Assembly: GCA_019752635.1 (NCBI GenBank)
Contig: JAIELX010000008.1
Coordinates: 62,001-126,000 of the forward strand
Reading direction: 5' to 3'
From: Candidatus Obscuribacterales bacterium
GTDB taxonomy: Bacteria; Cyanobacteriota; Vampirovibrionia; Obscuribacterales; Obscuribacteraceae
DNA length: 64,000 nt
A program made the position numbers and the translations under genes. Numbering within the stretch: the first letter of the stretch is position 1; every line of letters begins with the position of its first letter. Under the pieces are notes generated by a model that was not told where the DNA came from, made no database searches, and saw only the letters and a list, made by a program, of their open reading frames with translations. Positions 52,301 through 61,151 of the stretch are shown here, piece by piece.

Positions 52301-55203
52301 CCACTAGCGACGCTGCTGTCACCAATAGCGGTGGTGCTGTTGTTCGTGGCCTGAGCTCCATTTCCATAGGCAGCGGCATTAGGGCCCTGCGCAAGAGCAG
52401 TGTTACCTGCGGCAGTTGAGTTGGTGCCGCTGGCCACAGAGCCTACGCCCAGTGCTGTTGCATTCGTGTTTGTAGCTTGCGCATTGTTGCCATAAGCTGA
52501 TGTACTGGCCGCGTTTGCCAGCGCTGAACTTCCCGAAGCGATGCTGTCGGTGCCGCTGGCAGTCGAATTTATGCCAACCGCGCTTGCATTTGAATTCGTT
52601 GCCCTGGCGTTGTTACCCAAGGCCGAGGTATTCGCTGCACTGGCTAGCGAAGCGCTTCCTACCGCTGCACTGTTAGCTCCGCTTGCCGTTGCCGAGAGCC
52701 CCACCGCGGTTGATTGAACTCCACTAGCGACGCTACTGTCACCAATGGCGGTGGTACTGTTGTTGGTGGCTTGAGCTCCGTTGCCATAAGCAGCGGCATT
52801 AGACCCCTGCGCAAGAGCGGTATTACCTGAAGCGGTTGAGTTAGCGCCGCTGGCAACGGTTCCGACGCCCACTGCGGTGGCGTTCGTACTGGTAGCCTGA
52901 GCATTGTTTCCATAAGCTGATGCGCTGGCTTGGTTTGCTAATGAAGCCGTGCCTGTTGCGGTGCTATTCGCTCCACTGGCCGCGGCACTGGCGCCGATAG
53001 CCGTTGAATTAGTGTTTGTAGCCTGAGCGGTGTTACCAAATGCTGAAGCGCCGGCCTGGTTTGCTAAGGCCGCGTTTCCAGCGGCGATGCTATTCGCACC
53101 GCTTGAAATTGAGTTATTGCCGAGCGCTGTTCCGTTGGCTCCCGTGGCTTGAGCACTGTTTCCGAAGGCAGACGCATTTGCTGCGTTAGCAGTGGTTCCG
53201 CTGCCCACCGCTGTAGTGTTCGTCCCGCTGGCTGACGCTACATCACCGATAGCAGTGGCGCTCAAATTAGTGGCTTGAGCTCCGTTGCCGAACGCCGCGG
53301 CATTTGTCTGATTCGCCAGGGAGGCGTTACCAGCAGCTATGCTATTGCTGCCGCTGGCAGTGGTCCCGAAACCGAGCGCTGTCGCATTAGCACCGCTTGC
53401 TGCTGCAGTGGTACCAATAGAGGTGGCATTTGTATTGGTAGCCTGAGCACTATTGCCGAATGCCGAAGCACCAGTATTATTCGCTAGGGCGGAGCTTCCC
53501 GCAGCAATGCTGTTCTGTCCGCTGGCGGCGCTACTTTGCCCGACTGCTATAGCATTGGTATTTGTAGCTTGTGCGCTGTTACCGTATGCACTGGAGCTGG
53601 CACCGGTCGCAGTAGCGCTGCTGCCAGATGCGATGCTATTGGTTCCGCTGGCGGTGGCTGACGCTCCAAGCGCCGTCGCGTTGGTGTCAGTAGCCTGCGC
53701 CGCGTTACCGTAAGCAGCAGCCCCTGATGAATTCGCCAACGCTCCCGTTCCTGTAGCTGTAGCGTTGGCGGCTGTCGCCTGAGCTCCGAAACCTACTGCC
53801 GTTGAATTTGAACCGCTTCCGACAGTGTTTGTGCCCAGTGCTGTTGCTCCCACGGCGGAAGCGCTGGAACCGTTTCCGAACGCTGAACCGCTGACTGCCG
53901 AGCCTGTGGCACCATTACCGACGGCGGTGGCTGTGTCTGCTGTTGATTTTGCTCCTGGCCCCACCGCTACAGTGGAGTTTCCGGTCGCCAGAGCTTCTGC
54001 TCCCAGGAGAACCGCTTCAAAGCCAGCAGCAACGGAATCATTACCGATCGCTATTGCATTGAGTCCGGACGCGACAGGACGACTACCTATGGCGATGGTG
54101 TCCAGTGCGGAGGCTGTTGCCATAGAGCCGATCGCTATCGCTTCCACCCCTGCGGCGGCGGACAAGCCCCCGATCGCGATCGCGTCAGCTCCCGCAGCAC
54201 CGGCCGCCGAACCTATCGCTATAGCTTCGGCTCCTGCCGCACCGGCATGCGCCCCTACAGCGACGGACTCGAAGCCAGTAGCTGCGACATCGACACCTAT
54301 CGCAGCGCTGCCAAGTCCGGAAGCGGTCGCATTCACCCCGACAGCCGCGCTGCCACCACTAGCATTGACTTCAAGACCTATCGCGGCGCTGGCACCAACG
54401 GCAGTTGCTTCGACACCAACGGCTGCGGCCCCCGCGTCCGCATTGACTTCCAGACCGAGCGCAGCACCACCGGCGGCTGCAGTCGAAGTGACACCCATCG
54501 CCACGCTGCCCGCCGCAGCGGTCGCATCCAATCCTACTGCTGCCCCACCGTCTGCAGAGTTAACATTGTTCCCCACTGCCATGCTCGCACCGGTTGCGGT
54601 GGCATCAAGCCCTACAGCGGTTCCCGCAGCATCAGCTACCGCTTCCAGACCGAATGCCGCGCCGCCAAGATTGGCAGTAGATTCGATACCGACAGCGACT
54701 CCACCCGCGTCTGCGGCCACGTTGACCCCTAAAGCGGCCGCGCCACCATTGGCAGTTACCTGGTTTCCGACACCAACAGCCTCGCCGTCGGCAGCGATAT
54801 CGTTGCCAAGGGCCACGCCACCACCGTTGCCCGTGACCTGATTACCGACAGCGACCCCTTCTCCGGCAGCCGCGGCAGCAACGCCAAGGGCTGTTGAATC
54901 GGCGGCTGCATTGACACCCACCCCGTACGAGGCGGCACCGGCTTCAGCAGCGGCACCGAGGCCGATACCAACACCACCGATAAGGAATATGATGTCAATG
55001 TCTGTTGGTGCAGCAAGAAATGGAGGAATATAAATCGCAATTACATCTTGCGCTACAGCCGGGGGAGTCGCTACCCCCAAACAACTAAACGAAAGACACG
55101 TAGCCAACAGGATGCTCGCGCGAGACTGATTCCGGGAAGACTTAGGACTAGCAGCGGTCTGCAACGATTCGGCAGCAGGTTGGATTCTTAACTTGGATGG
55201 CAT
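49315..55203 (-). CDS. YadA-like trimeric autotransporter adhesin, 1962 aa
   Basis: A surface adhesin of the trimeric autotransporter (type Vc) class. A long signal peptide (to ~52, PPAVAQ) precedes more than 120 tandem 14-residue YadA head repeats with AxAxG/SxAxG cores. These are of two kinds: an N-terminal GGAAALGxxxxADA type and a longer AxGxxATASGxNSxASG type. The head ends in a neck motif (QRRITNVAPGLGGTDAANMDQLN), followed directly by a YadA anchor of four strands ending AGAGLSYLF. There is no coiled-coil stalk. The gene is highly repetitive (see repeats). It should bind surfaces or cells. An exported TPR gene follows immediately. Confidence 0.93.
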   Translation of the reverse strand: MPSKLRIQPAAESLQTAASPKSSRNQSRASILLATCLSFSCLGVATPPAVAQDVIAIYIPPFLAAPTDIDIIFLIGGVGIGLGAAAEAGAASYGVGVNAAADSTALGVAAAAAGEGVAVGNQVTGNGGGVALGNDIAADGEAVGVGNQVTANGGAAALGVNVAADAGGVAVGIESTANLGGAAFGLEAVADAAGTAVGLDATATGASMAVGNNVNSADGGAAVGLDATAAAGSVAMGVTSTAAAGGAALGLEVNADAGAAAVGVEATAVGASAAIGLEVNASGGSAAVGVNATASGLGSAAIGVDVAATGFESVAVGAHAGAAGAEAIAIGSAAGAAGADAIAIGGLSAAAGVEAIAIGSMATASALDTIAIGSRPVASGLNAIAIGNDSVAAGFEAVLLGAEALATGNSTVAVGPGAKSTADTATAVGNGATGSAVSGSAFGNGSSASAVGATALGTNTVGSGSNSTAVGFGAQATAANATATGTGALANSSGAAAYGNAAQATDTNATALGASATASGTNSIASGSSATATGASSSAYGNSAQATNTNAIAVGQSSAASGQNSIAAGSSALANNTGASAFGNSAQATNTNATSIGTTAAASGANATALGFGTTASGSNSIAAGNASLANQTNAAAFGNGAQATNLSATAIGDVASASGTNTTAVGSGTTANAANASAFGNSAQATGANGTALGNNSISSGANSIAAGNAALANQAGASAFGNTAQATNTNSTAIGASAAASGANSTATGTASLANQASASAYGNNAQATSTNATAVGVGTVASGANSTASGNTALAQGSNAAAYGNGAQATNNSTTAIGDSSVASGVQSTAVGLSATASGANSAAVGSASLASAANTSALGNNARATNSNASAVGINSTASGTDSIASGSSALANAASTSAYGNNAQATNTNATALGVGSVASGTNSTAAGNTALAQGPNAAAYGNGAQATNNSTTAIGDSSVASGVQSTAVGLTATASGANSAAVGSASLANAANTSAFGNNARATNSNASAVGINSTASGTDSIASGSSALANAASASAYGNNAQATNTNAAALGVSSVASGTNSTAAGNTALAQGSNAAAYGNGAQATNNSTTALGDSSVASGVQSTAVGLTATASGANSAAVGSASLANAANTSAFGNNARATNSNASAVGINATASGADSIASGSSALANATSTSAYGNNAQATNTNSAAVGANATASGTNSVASGSSALANAASTSAYGNNAQATNTNAAAVGANATASGTNSVASGSSALANAASTSAYGNNAQATNTNSAAVGANATASGTNSVASGSSALANAASTSAYGNNAQATNTNSAAVGANATASGTNSVAAGSSALANAASTSAYGNNAQATNTNATAVGVNSAASGTASVAVGLNSAASNTNDLSMGTSSAASGGNSIAYGTASIASGVSSIAMGLNSLSNNLNSTAIGVSSTASGQDSIASGTTSLASALGSSAYGLSARATATSSTAVGRSSTASAVNTTALGNNATASALNASAFGNNASATAASSIASGNGASATNTSASAYGHLASASGLSSVAVGLSSSASAERTIAVGNGAAATANDSIAQGTGALASGLNAIAIGRLATTTGANSTAIGDPVVVNSNNTFAGGNNILVNLGSDSSVAIGDALTIAGNSPNTVVIGQNINTPGGIVNTISIGNAANNTSANSIAVGTGAQTNGNAATAVGMNAQAIGDFSAAFGANAVSFGNNSTAFGSGAVAGNDDSTAIGDRAQALGVNSTALGYSSLARSEGSTALGTLTQATGPFSTAIGFQSQAGSANSVALGNSSSAAGTNSVVLGGYATTTANAVNGVAIGNNSVAMMPNSVALGSGSVATDANTVSVGSSFNQRRITNVAPGLGGTDAANMDQLNKVGSNAYRGIAMIAAMAMSMRTPPAGKNAISMGTGYYYGNVGVALSWARTSHSGKVQSVVSVSPSVSGNSGANLAAGAGLSYLF
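51131..51634. repeat. Four 126-bp tandem repeats inside the adhesin gene
   Basis: Units start at 51131, 51257, 51383 and 51509; a fifth, diverged one begins at 51635. Each encodes 42 residues, that is three 14-residue head repeats (NAAAVGANATASG then TNSVASG, SSALANAAS, TSAYGNNAQATNT). Confidence 0.9.
51781..52930. repeat. 420-bp higher-order repeats inside the adhesin gene
   Basis: Units start at 51781, 52201 and 52621 at exact 420-bp spacing (ten 14-residue repeats each). The first two are about 93% identical by eye; the third matches well for the first ~300 bp. A partial copy of the unit's end precedes at 51661-51780. Confidence 0.9.
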
Positions 55204-55269
55204 ATTGCTCTCACGCTTCTAAATGAATTCTAGATTGGTCCGCACAAAAATTCGCGTATACACTATATA

Positions 55270-56223
55270 TCAGTGCACCGCATTTGGTTTGGACACCGCC
55301 AACGCTTCCAATTCAGCAGCCTTACGTTGATCTAAATCAGCCAGCTTGCGCAATATCGTAGAGCGAAGAGCAAACAGTTGCGCCTTCGGCTTGCTTTGCA
55401 TCTTGATGGCGAATGACAAATCAGTTGCAGCATGCTCATATCGGCCAAGCTGCACCAGCGCCTCTGCGCGTTTTTCGAAAACCAGTGGAAAACGCGGGTT
55501 GAGCTTCAAAGCCTGGTTGAAATCTTGCACCGCGTTCACAGGGCGATTCAGCTTGGAGTATGCAATGCCGCGATTGCAGTATGCCAGAGCGCTTGACGGA
55601 TTGAGTTTCAGAGCATTAGTCGAATCGGCAATACTCTCTTTGAACTTTCCGAGCGTAACCAAGACACCAGCCCTATCAACGTATGCCTGCGCATAGCTTG
55701 GATCGAGCCCTATTGACCGGTTATATAGCTCGAGCGCTTGCTCTGTCTTGCCGGCGAGGAAGAACTGATAAGCCTGCCTGTATGCAACCTTAGCGGGCGA
55801 ACCCGTTCCGAGGTTAGGCGCGGCAGCACAGCTCCACGTGCCATTCGCCTTCTTTAGAGTAAAGACTTTGACAGGCTTTTCAAGATTGGTGCCACAATAC
55901 GCAAAAACCAGCGCCGTAGTGGCCCCCGATCGCTCCGCGTCTAACCTCAGCAGGTCCCAAATATCGTCAACCTCATTGCTCAGTGCGTCTACCTGTTTAT
56001 CCGCTGTTTCGCTAAGGTACTTGAGCATGATGAACTTGCCATCAGCCCTCGTCTCTTGTCCCGTAGCAATGATCTTGTATTTATGACCGGAAGGCGTTGC
56101 CAGAGTAGTATATTGCTGACAATCACCCGGTAGCTGGATCGCACCACACAGCAAGGAACAGCTTGTCAGCGCAAGTGACGTGCGGATTGCCAGTCGAAAA
56201 ACAGTGGAACTCTTAAACAGCAT
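55270..56223 (-). CDS. Exported TPR-repeat protein
   Basis: A 317-aa protein with a signal peptide (LAIRTSLALTSCSLLCGAIQ). It has an unknown N-terminal domain (~35-140; LATPSGHKYKIIATGQETRADGKF) and then five TPRs (~150-300; KVAYRQAYQFFLAGKTEQALELYNRSIGLDPSYAQAY). It lies just upstream of the adhesin gene on the same strand. It is another member of the exported TPR family in this window. No enzyme motif. Confidence 0.82.
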   Translation of the reverse strand: MLFKSSTVFRLAIRTSLALTSCSLLCGAIQLPGDCQQYTTLATPSGHKYKIIATGQETRADGKFIMLKYLSETADKQVDALSNEVDDIWDLLRLDAERSGATTALVFAYCGTNLEKPVKVFTLKKANGTWSCAAAPNLGTGSPAKVAYRQAYQFFLAGKTEQALELYNRSIGLDPSYAQAYVDRAGVLVTLGKFKESIADSTNALKLNPSSALAYCNRGIAYSKLNRPVNAVQDFNQALKLNPRFPLVFEKRAEALVQLGRYEHAATDLSFAIKMQSKPKAQLFALRSTILRKLADLDQRKAAELEALAVSKPNAVH

Positions 56224-56534
56224 GGAACAGTGCCCTTCGGTGATGATGCCGCTTAGAGACTAACAAAAATTGGCTTACCCTGATCTAAAGATTGACTTAG
56301 GCTCACAGCCCGAAGCCACTGTGCCAATAGCGTTCTCTCATGATCCACTTCGCGCCCCCGGCTGTTCTAGTCGCAGGCTGCCATCCGCGTCAAAGCGCAC
56401 CCAATTCGAAATCCATTTAATGGAGAGTCTCGTTTCGAATACATGAAGCTCATTTGTGGCCGGCTCGACAATGAGGAATATCTTTGAGGGGCGCCGCAAT
56501 ATTCGACCCGACGTACGGGATTACTCCTTGTGAG
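56224..56534. other. 311-bp intergenic region
   Basis: No convincing gene. A short interrupted palindrome (ATTCGAAA ... TTTCGAAT, near 56405-56440) is the only structure noticed. It presumably carries the promoter of the exported TPR gene. Confidence 0.5.
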
Positions 56535-57494
56535 CTACGATTGGGCTGCGGAGCCGGGCGCTTGGCGGTAGACGCGACACACGGCGCCGAGCCCGAGGAC
56601 CGCGAACAGAAAGAGTAGGCGCATACTTGCATGAGGCAGCGCCGCAGGGCTTGGCACCATTATTATTCCAGCGCAGCAAATACTGCCTATGAGCAACTCA
56701 ATTACACGCACAGCCTGAGCATTTTGCGAAACTAAAGGCCAATGTTTTACTCTAGCCAGAACTGCAAAGGCATGACCGATCATAGACACGATCACAGAGA
56801 AACCAATTAGCAAGCCGGCCTGAAAGCAGGCGGCAGAAACAATCCCGAGAGGCCAACCTACGTGCGTAAGAAACACCGCACGATTAAAAAGCAGCCAAAT
56901 GCCGACACAAAAGAAGCCACTACCGAAACACTTCCAGAACCCACCGCGAATGGCATCCTGCGCCATGGTCAACTTCTGTGGAATCAAGAACCAGAACACC
57001 CATGCAATAAATGTGCAAAAGGCAACCGCTGGCAAAAATTTCTGGGGCTGGTCCCACCAAAATCTCAACTGCGCCATCGGGCGAAACTTGCGATCAACTC
57101 TATCGTGAGGCATCAAATAATCTTTGAAAAACACCTTGTCTTTCAATAAATCATAGAGCGGTCCGCCCGCGTCCCGCGGACTGTCATCCAGGAACGCGTA
57201 GAAAAGCGTATTATCCTCGGACGGCTGCTTGGCACGAAGGATCTCGTCCGTCTCAGCATCGTCTAAGCCCACGCCCGCGGGCACCGCGCTCGGTGCAGCC
57301 CCCTGAGCATCGGATGAGCCTTGCTTAGTCGAAGTGCCGCCAGAATTACTTTGCGCAACCAGCACGCGATTACCGCCCGCGTGAAGTTGAGCATCGCTTG
57401 CGCCCACCGGCAGAGTCCCGCAGAACCAGCCAGAGCACAACACAGCCCACGCGAGCAGAATCAATAATCTCGATTGGCGAACCAACAGCATCAT
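56535..57494 (-). CDS. Membrane protein of the ECF-sigma operon
   Basis: A 319-aa protein with an N-terminal signal or anchor segment and a polar Ser/Ala-rich region (~35-130). About five hydrophobic segments follow (~155-172, 188-205, 212-235, 255-275 and 283-302). No family is recognised. It follows the anti-sigma gene by 4 bp, so it belongs to the sigma/anti-sigma unit; it could be a sensor or a target. Confidence 0.7.
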   Translation of the reverse strand: MMLLVRQSRLLILLAWAVLCSGWFCGTLPVGASDAQLHAGGNRVLVAQSNSGGTSTKQGSSDAQGAAPSAVPAGVGLDDAETDEILRAKQPSEDNTLFYAFLDDSPRDAGGPLYDLLKDKVFFKDYLMPHDRVDRKFRPMAQLRFWWDQPQKFLPAVAFCTFIAWVFWFLIPQKLTMAQDAIRGGFWKCFGSGFFCVGIWLLFNRAVFLTHVGWPLGIVSAACFQAGLLIGFSVIVSMIGHAFAVLARVKHWPLVSQNAQAVRVIELLIGSICCAGIIMVPSPAALPHASMRLLFLFAVLGLGAVCRVYRQAPGSAAQS

Positions 57495-57498
57495 CTCT

Positions 57499-57936
57499 TT
57501 ATCCAGTTACCTCGCTAGCACTGGTAGTTTTAACCAGTACTTGCAAAAGTACAAGCCCTGCGGCTGCTGCCATCCAAGATAAAGCGCCCTGCACACCATC
57601 AACCGGAAAGAGCAATACAACCGTCGCTGCGGCAACAATGCCCAACGGCATCGCTGGCAAACTTTCCAGTGATATCACTTTGCCTTTCTCTGTTTCAACT
57701 GAAGAAAGAATGCGCTGCGTTAGAGCCTCCGACACATCGAACTGAGGCATGGCCGCCATCATGTCCATAATGTCGTTCGACTGGCGTTGCCACGCCTGGC
57801 AAGGCTTACATGAACCGTCGTGCGCCTCATACCTCTTCCGCTCATCGGAAGATACACTCTTGTCGCCGTCTGCAAGGCGATCGAAGAGCACTCGAAACTC
57901 TTCACAATCTTTCCCGGATTTATCTATTTCACTCAT
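57499..57936 (-). CDS. Anti-sigma factor (zinc-finger type)
   Basis: A 145-aa protein with an N-terminal ZAS-like zinc site (H49 in YEAHDGSCKPC with the paired Cys of HxxxCxxC) and two C-terminal hydrophobic segments (~97-115, ~119-135). It should hold the neighbouring ECF sigma factor at the membrane until a signal releases it. It starts 26 bp after the sigma gene. Confidence 0.82.
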   Translation of the reverse strand: MSEIDKSGKDCEEFRVLFDRLADGDKSVSSDERKRYEAHDGSCKPCQAWQRQSNDIMDMMAAMPQFDVSEALTQRILSSVETEKGKVISLESLPAMPLGIVAAATVVLLFPVDGVQGALSWMAAAAGLVLLQVLVKTTSASEVTG

Positions 57937-57962
57937 CTCTTTTCACCGTATCTAATATTACC

Positions 57963-58631
57963 TCAGGCGGTTGACTGTTCTACAAGCATTTTTCTGAGCT
58001 TCTCCCTTATTCTGAATAGCAGCGATTTGATAGTTGTTTCCGGCTCATCCACCACGGTTGCGATATCGGCGTAAGACAAGTCGTGCTGATACCTCAGCAC
58101 AAAGACTTGTCTATGCCGGTCCGGAAGCGATTGCAACGCTTCAGCGAGCATGGCTTGCGAGAATCGCAGCTCAACCTCTGCCTCGACGTCGTCAGCGCTG
58201 GGTGGCTCGGCTAGAGGATTATCTCCGAGAATTTCCTCTAGTGAGTCATGCGCTCTCGCTTTGGAATCGCGAATATGGTTCAAAGTAGTGTTTGAAGCGA
58301 TACGCAAAATCCAGGGCTTGAATCTTGCCTCTGAACGAAACGACGCAAGTGCGCGATAGCTCTTAAGAAAGGTATCTTGAGTGAGATCCGCGGCGGTTTC
58401 GTGACTTTGAATCATCTGGTAGATAACGTTGTAAACGAGCTTTTGATAGCGCCGCACCAGCACCTCAAATGACTTTGAGTTACCGGAAAGCGTTAGCGCC
58501 ACCAACTTGGCGTCTTCAGCTTCTTCTAGTTGAAAAGCAGACAAGCCTTCCCTCTTCTTTAGGACCCCATCCCAGATGGACTTCGAACCCTGTGAAAGTG
58601 TCCCACAAATCGCTTCGTTTAGTGAAAGCAT
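57963..58631 (-). CDS. ECF-family RNA polymerase sigma factor
   Basis: A 222-aa sigma-70 family factor with regions 2 and 4 only. Region 2 is FEVLVRRYQKLVYNVIYQM, then AADLTQDTFLKSYRAL and RSEARFKPWILRIASNTTLNHIR. Region 4 is LQSLPDRHRQVFVLRYQHDLSYADIATVVDEPETTIKSLLFRIREKLR. It directs transcription of a stress or envelope regulon. It is followed by its zinc-type anti-sigma gene and a membrane protein gene; a Spy/CpxP-like gene lies upstream. Confidence 0.94.
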   Translation of the reverse strand: MLSLNEAICGTLSQGSKSIWDGVLKKREGLSAFQLEEAEDAKLVALTLSGNSKSFEVLVRRYQKLVYNVIYQMIQSHETAADLTQDTFLKSYRALASFRSEARFKPWILRIASNTTLNHIRDSKARAHDSLEEILGDNPLAEPPSADDVEAEVELRFSQAMLAEALQSLPDRHRQVFVLRYQHDLSYADIATVVDEPETTIKSLLFRIREKLRKMLVEQSTA

Positions 58632-58715
58632 GTTTTACTCCAGTCATGCGACTTCATCGAATCGCCTACGAAAGCCGCCCCTGCATGCGAACAAGGCACA
58701 GAGGCGGCTCGGCGA

Positions 58716-59219
58716 CTATTCCTCCATCAACATGCTTATTCGACGAAGCGGCCGTGCGTTGCCGGAAATCAAATCTTGTACTCGGTCGTGAATCAATTTT
58801 CGCTGATCAGCCGTCAGTATCTTGCGAACTTCGAGAACCGTGCTCAGCCTTCGGTCCTGGACTTTCTGCCTGATCGCTTTTACCTCCCCTATTTTGGCTT
58901 TAATCTGGTCGTCGGTTGCGTCTTTGGATGCCATAAGGTCGGACAAATCAAGCAAACCTTGCCGAACTTGTTCTCGGTCCGGGCGAGTGTCCTCCATCGT
59001 TTTGTCCATTAGCGTGCTGATTTTGGTGCGTTGCTCATCCGTAGCATCAATGCGATTGAAGAATCGTTTCGTCGCGAACTTGCGCAGCGCAGTTTCGAAG
59101 TCTTTGTCTATAAGAGAACCAGCTGATGGTCCGGCGAAGGCCGCCTGGGACAGCCCGACGATTGCAGGCACCACCAGCATTGCAGCAATCAACTTTTTCT
59201 TGTTTCGCAAATTGTTCAT
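58716..59219 (-). CDS. Spy/CpxP-like periplasmic protein
   Basis: A 167-aa protein with a Sec signal peptide (KKLIAAMLVVPAIVGLSQ, AFA). The mature helical part has two LTxxQ-like motifs (ATDEQRTKI, LTADQRKLIHDRV), typical of Spy/CpxP periplasmic chaperones or metal-sensing relatives. The ATG at 59219 follows GGAGAG by several bases; the frame upstream lacks a signal. It may be part of the ECF sigma regulon or its sensor; that is inference. Confidence 0.78.
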   Translation of the reverse strand: MNNLRNKKKLIAAMLVVPAIVGLSQAAFAGPSAGSLIDKDFETALRKFATKRFFNRIDATDEQRTKISTLMDKTMEDTRPDREQVRQGLLDLSDLMASKDATDDQIKAKIGEVKAIRQKVQDRRLSTVLEVRKILTADQRKLIHDRVQDLISGNARPLRRISMLMEE

Positions 59220-59501
59220 CTCACTCTCTCCGTCTGTTTGATGAAGTCGCGGGGGAATTGTTGTGTGCCGCTCCTTCCGAATTCCCATACACGGCCCGAT
59301 TCGACAAAGTTTCGTTCTGGAAGATTAAATCGCGTTTGGTAGACAGGAGGCAACTTTTGCGGGATTACTGCTTCTGCGGCGCAACCGAAATCCTGGTCTC
59401 GGCCGTGGCAAACCCACCGAGATCGGCTCTGATGCGTACTTACCGCAGTGACAAATTTGGACTTCACCATTACTATAGGTTCACTGGCGGGGGGAGAAAG
59501 T

Positions 59502-59705
59502 GTGATCAAGGGCGGTTCATATCCGGTGGCGTCACAATCGTGCGTGCTCGACGACAAACTGAGCAAAGCTATTGACCAGCTAGAAAAATCCGGTCTTCTT
59601 AAAGACGAACTAGCGGAATATAGAAGTATTCAAACCCGGTATGGCGGCGCCACCGCGAACGTTGCAGCGGAGCTGCTCGTCGCCATGTGGACGGAAGTGC
59701 TGTAA
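59502..59705 (+). CDS. Small hypothetical protein (67 aa)
   Basis: GTG start five bases after GGGGGGAG, a strong ribosome site. The product is polar and helical (LDDKLSKAIDQLEKSGLLKDELAEYRSI) without signal or membrane helix. No family recognised. It is short, so real expression is not certain. Confidence 0.45.
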   Translation: MIKGGSYPVASQSCVLDDKLSKAIDQLEKSGLLKDELAEYRSIQTRYGGATANVAAELLVAMWTEVL

Positions 59706-59810
59706 GCGTGCACGGTCCCAAAGTGCAAGTTACGTTTTCGTGGTTGTCGCGCTAATTTAACTAGTGCCTGCGTTTTCGCAAGCGAAACATAGTTACGCCG
59801 TCCGTATCTG

Positions 59811-60365
59811 TCAGTTCTCCGACACTGTGTAGACGACGTCCTCCTCCATAGCCAGCAGCGCATTCTCCGATAGATCCGACAACGCCAGTTTCTCGAACCT
59901 CTTGATCTGGACTTGCTCGCTTTGAAGAGTGCCACTGTACGTGTGTAAAAGCAGCCCCAGCCGTTTGGCCGCCCCCTCAGATAGCAAATCGCCAATGAAA
60001 TTGCGCCACAGCGTCAATTCTGCTTCGCGCTCGCTATGCTTTTTGTGGCGCTCAAGCGACCCGGACTTTTCCGCTAGCCAGCGGTCAATCTTGTGCTGAC
60101 TCCAGCCTTTCTTGCGAAGCCTGGCAATCTCCGCAAGATCGGGAACAGCCTTCTGCGCAGCTCCCTGCGGTTGAGCGGCAGAGCCCAAGGCAGAGTCGCA
60201 ATCGCACATACATCGCGTTGCCCGCAGATACTGATCGCCGCCAAGTTGCGATTGAACAAAGGGATTACTGATTTCCGTAAACGACATCTCGTGCCTTTCC
60301 AACAACACTTTGGAAGCCAAAAGATCAAAGCCCGCAGGCACGACGGCAGTAATAAATCGGCACAT
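59811..60365 (-). CDS. Hypothetical protein with clustered cysteines
   Basis: A 184-aa protein preceded by an excellent ribosome site (GGGAGGTGAT) four bases before the ATG. The N-terminal half has CMCDCD at ~52-57, a possible metal site. The central stretch (EIARLRKKGWSQHKIDRWLAEK) looks helix-turn-helix-like, and the C-terminal half is helical and charged. No family recognised. Confidence 0.65.
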   Translation of the reverse strand: MCRFITAVVPAGFDLLASKVLLERHEMSFTEISNPFVQSQLGGDQYLRATRCMCDCDSALGSAAQPQGAAQKAVPDLAEIARLRKKGWSQHKIDRWLAEKSGSLERHKKHSEREAELTLWRNFIGDLLSEGAAKRLGLLLHTYSGTLQSEQVQIKRFEKLALSDLSENALLAMEEDVVYTVSEN

Positions 60366-60652
60366 TGATCACCTCCCGGTCTGCTGAATCGGCGTCTATC
60401 ACCGTGTTGGTAAGGTTCCTGGAAACCGATTCTACCACAGGCCCTCTCGCGACAAAATGGACGCGCCGCCGACGGGGGGAACACCTTCAGGCCTTCTCGT
60501 GAGGCGGTTTCCCCGGTAGTCCGAAAACTCGAGACGGCTTACTCACGGGTAGGGATTTCACGTGGTTTCGTAAGCACCTTGCACGCACGAACACCCTTAG
60601 CGCAGAAGCGGGACGTGTTAAACTTGGCGCCATAATTTCGGAGAACGACACT

Positions 60653-61030
60653 ATGGCTCAAACACTTATCGCAGGCACTGTAAAGCTGGATGAAAACACC
60701 GAACTCGCAGATTTCTTTGAGAATTCCCCCATTGGCATGCTGTGGATAGCCGGCGATGGCACAGTGTTGAAAGCAAACAAATTCAAATTGGAAATGCTGG
60801 GCTATAAGGAAGAAGAATTCGTCGGTCACAACATCGGTGAGTTTCACCCGGACAAAGCCAACCTTAAGGAAGCGCTTGAAAGGCTCTCCTCGGGCGAAAC
60901 ATTGATTGATTTCCCCGTCGGATTGCTGTGCAAAGACGGAAGCGTAAAAAATCTTCTACTAAACTCCAATGGCCGCTTCGAAGCTGGACAGTTCGTTCAC
61001 ACCAGATGCATAACTCGCCCCGCCAACTAA
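60653..61030 (+). CDS. Single PAS-domain protein
   Basis: A 125-aa protein that is one PAS domain: FFENSPIGMLWIAGDGTVLKANKFKLEMLGY, then EEFVGHNIGEFHPD and DFPVGLLCKDGSVKNLLLNSN. No output domain is fused, so it must act by binding another protein or by sensing a ligand for one. No kinase lies adjacent. It ends before a good terminator. Confidence 0.85.
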   Translation: MAQTLIAGTVKLDENTELADFFENSPIGMLWIAGDGTVLKANKFKLEMLGYKEEEFVGHNIGEFHPDKANLKEALERLSSGETLIDFPVGLLCKDGSVKNLLLNSNGRFEAGQFVHTRCITRPAN

Positions 61031-61050
61031 TCAATACTTCAAGAGCAATG

Positions 61051-61088
61051 GAGGAAGGTGCGTAAGCAGCGCGGACTTCCTCTTTTTG
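61051..61088 (+). terminator. Intrinsic terminator after the PAS gene
   Basis: GAGGAAG (61051-61057) pairs with CTTCCTC (61076-61082), followed by TTTTTGTT. Confidence 0.7.
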
Positions 61089-61151
61089 TTTCATCGGACG
61101 CAGATGTCCACCAATCCCGATTGAGCTGTGGCGAATCTTCGAACGGTGGAA

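Noticed and set aside
51131-52930. Regular repeats as a CRISPR array
   Set aside because: Periods of 126 and 420 bp keep the adhesin reading frame; there are no unique spacers.
53825-54841. Long plus-strand ORF (338 aa) opposite the adhesin gene
   Set aside because: The periodic adhesin codons create an open antisense frame of Pro/Ala-rich low complexity; no ribosome site or family match.
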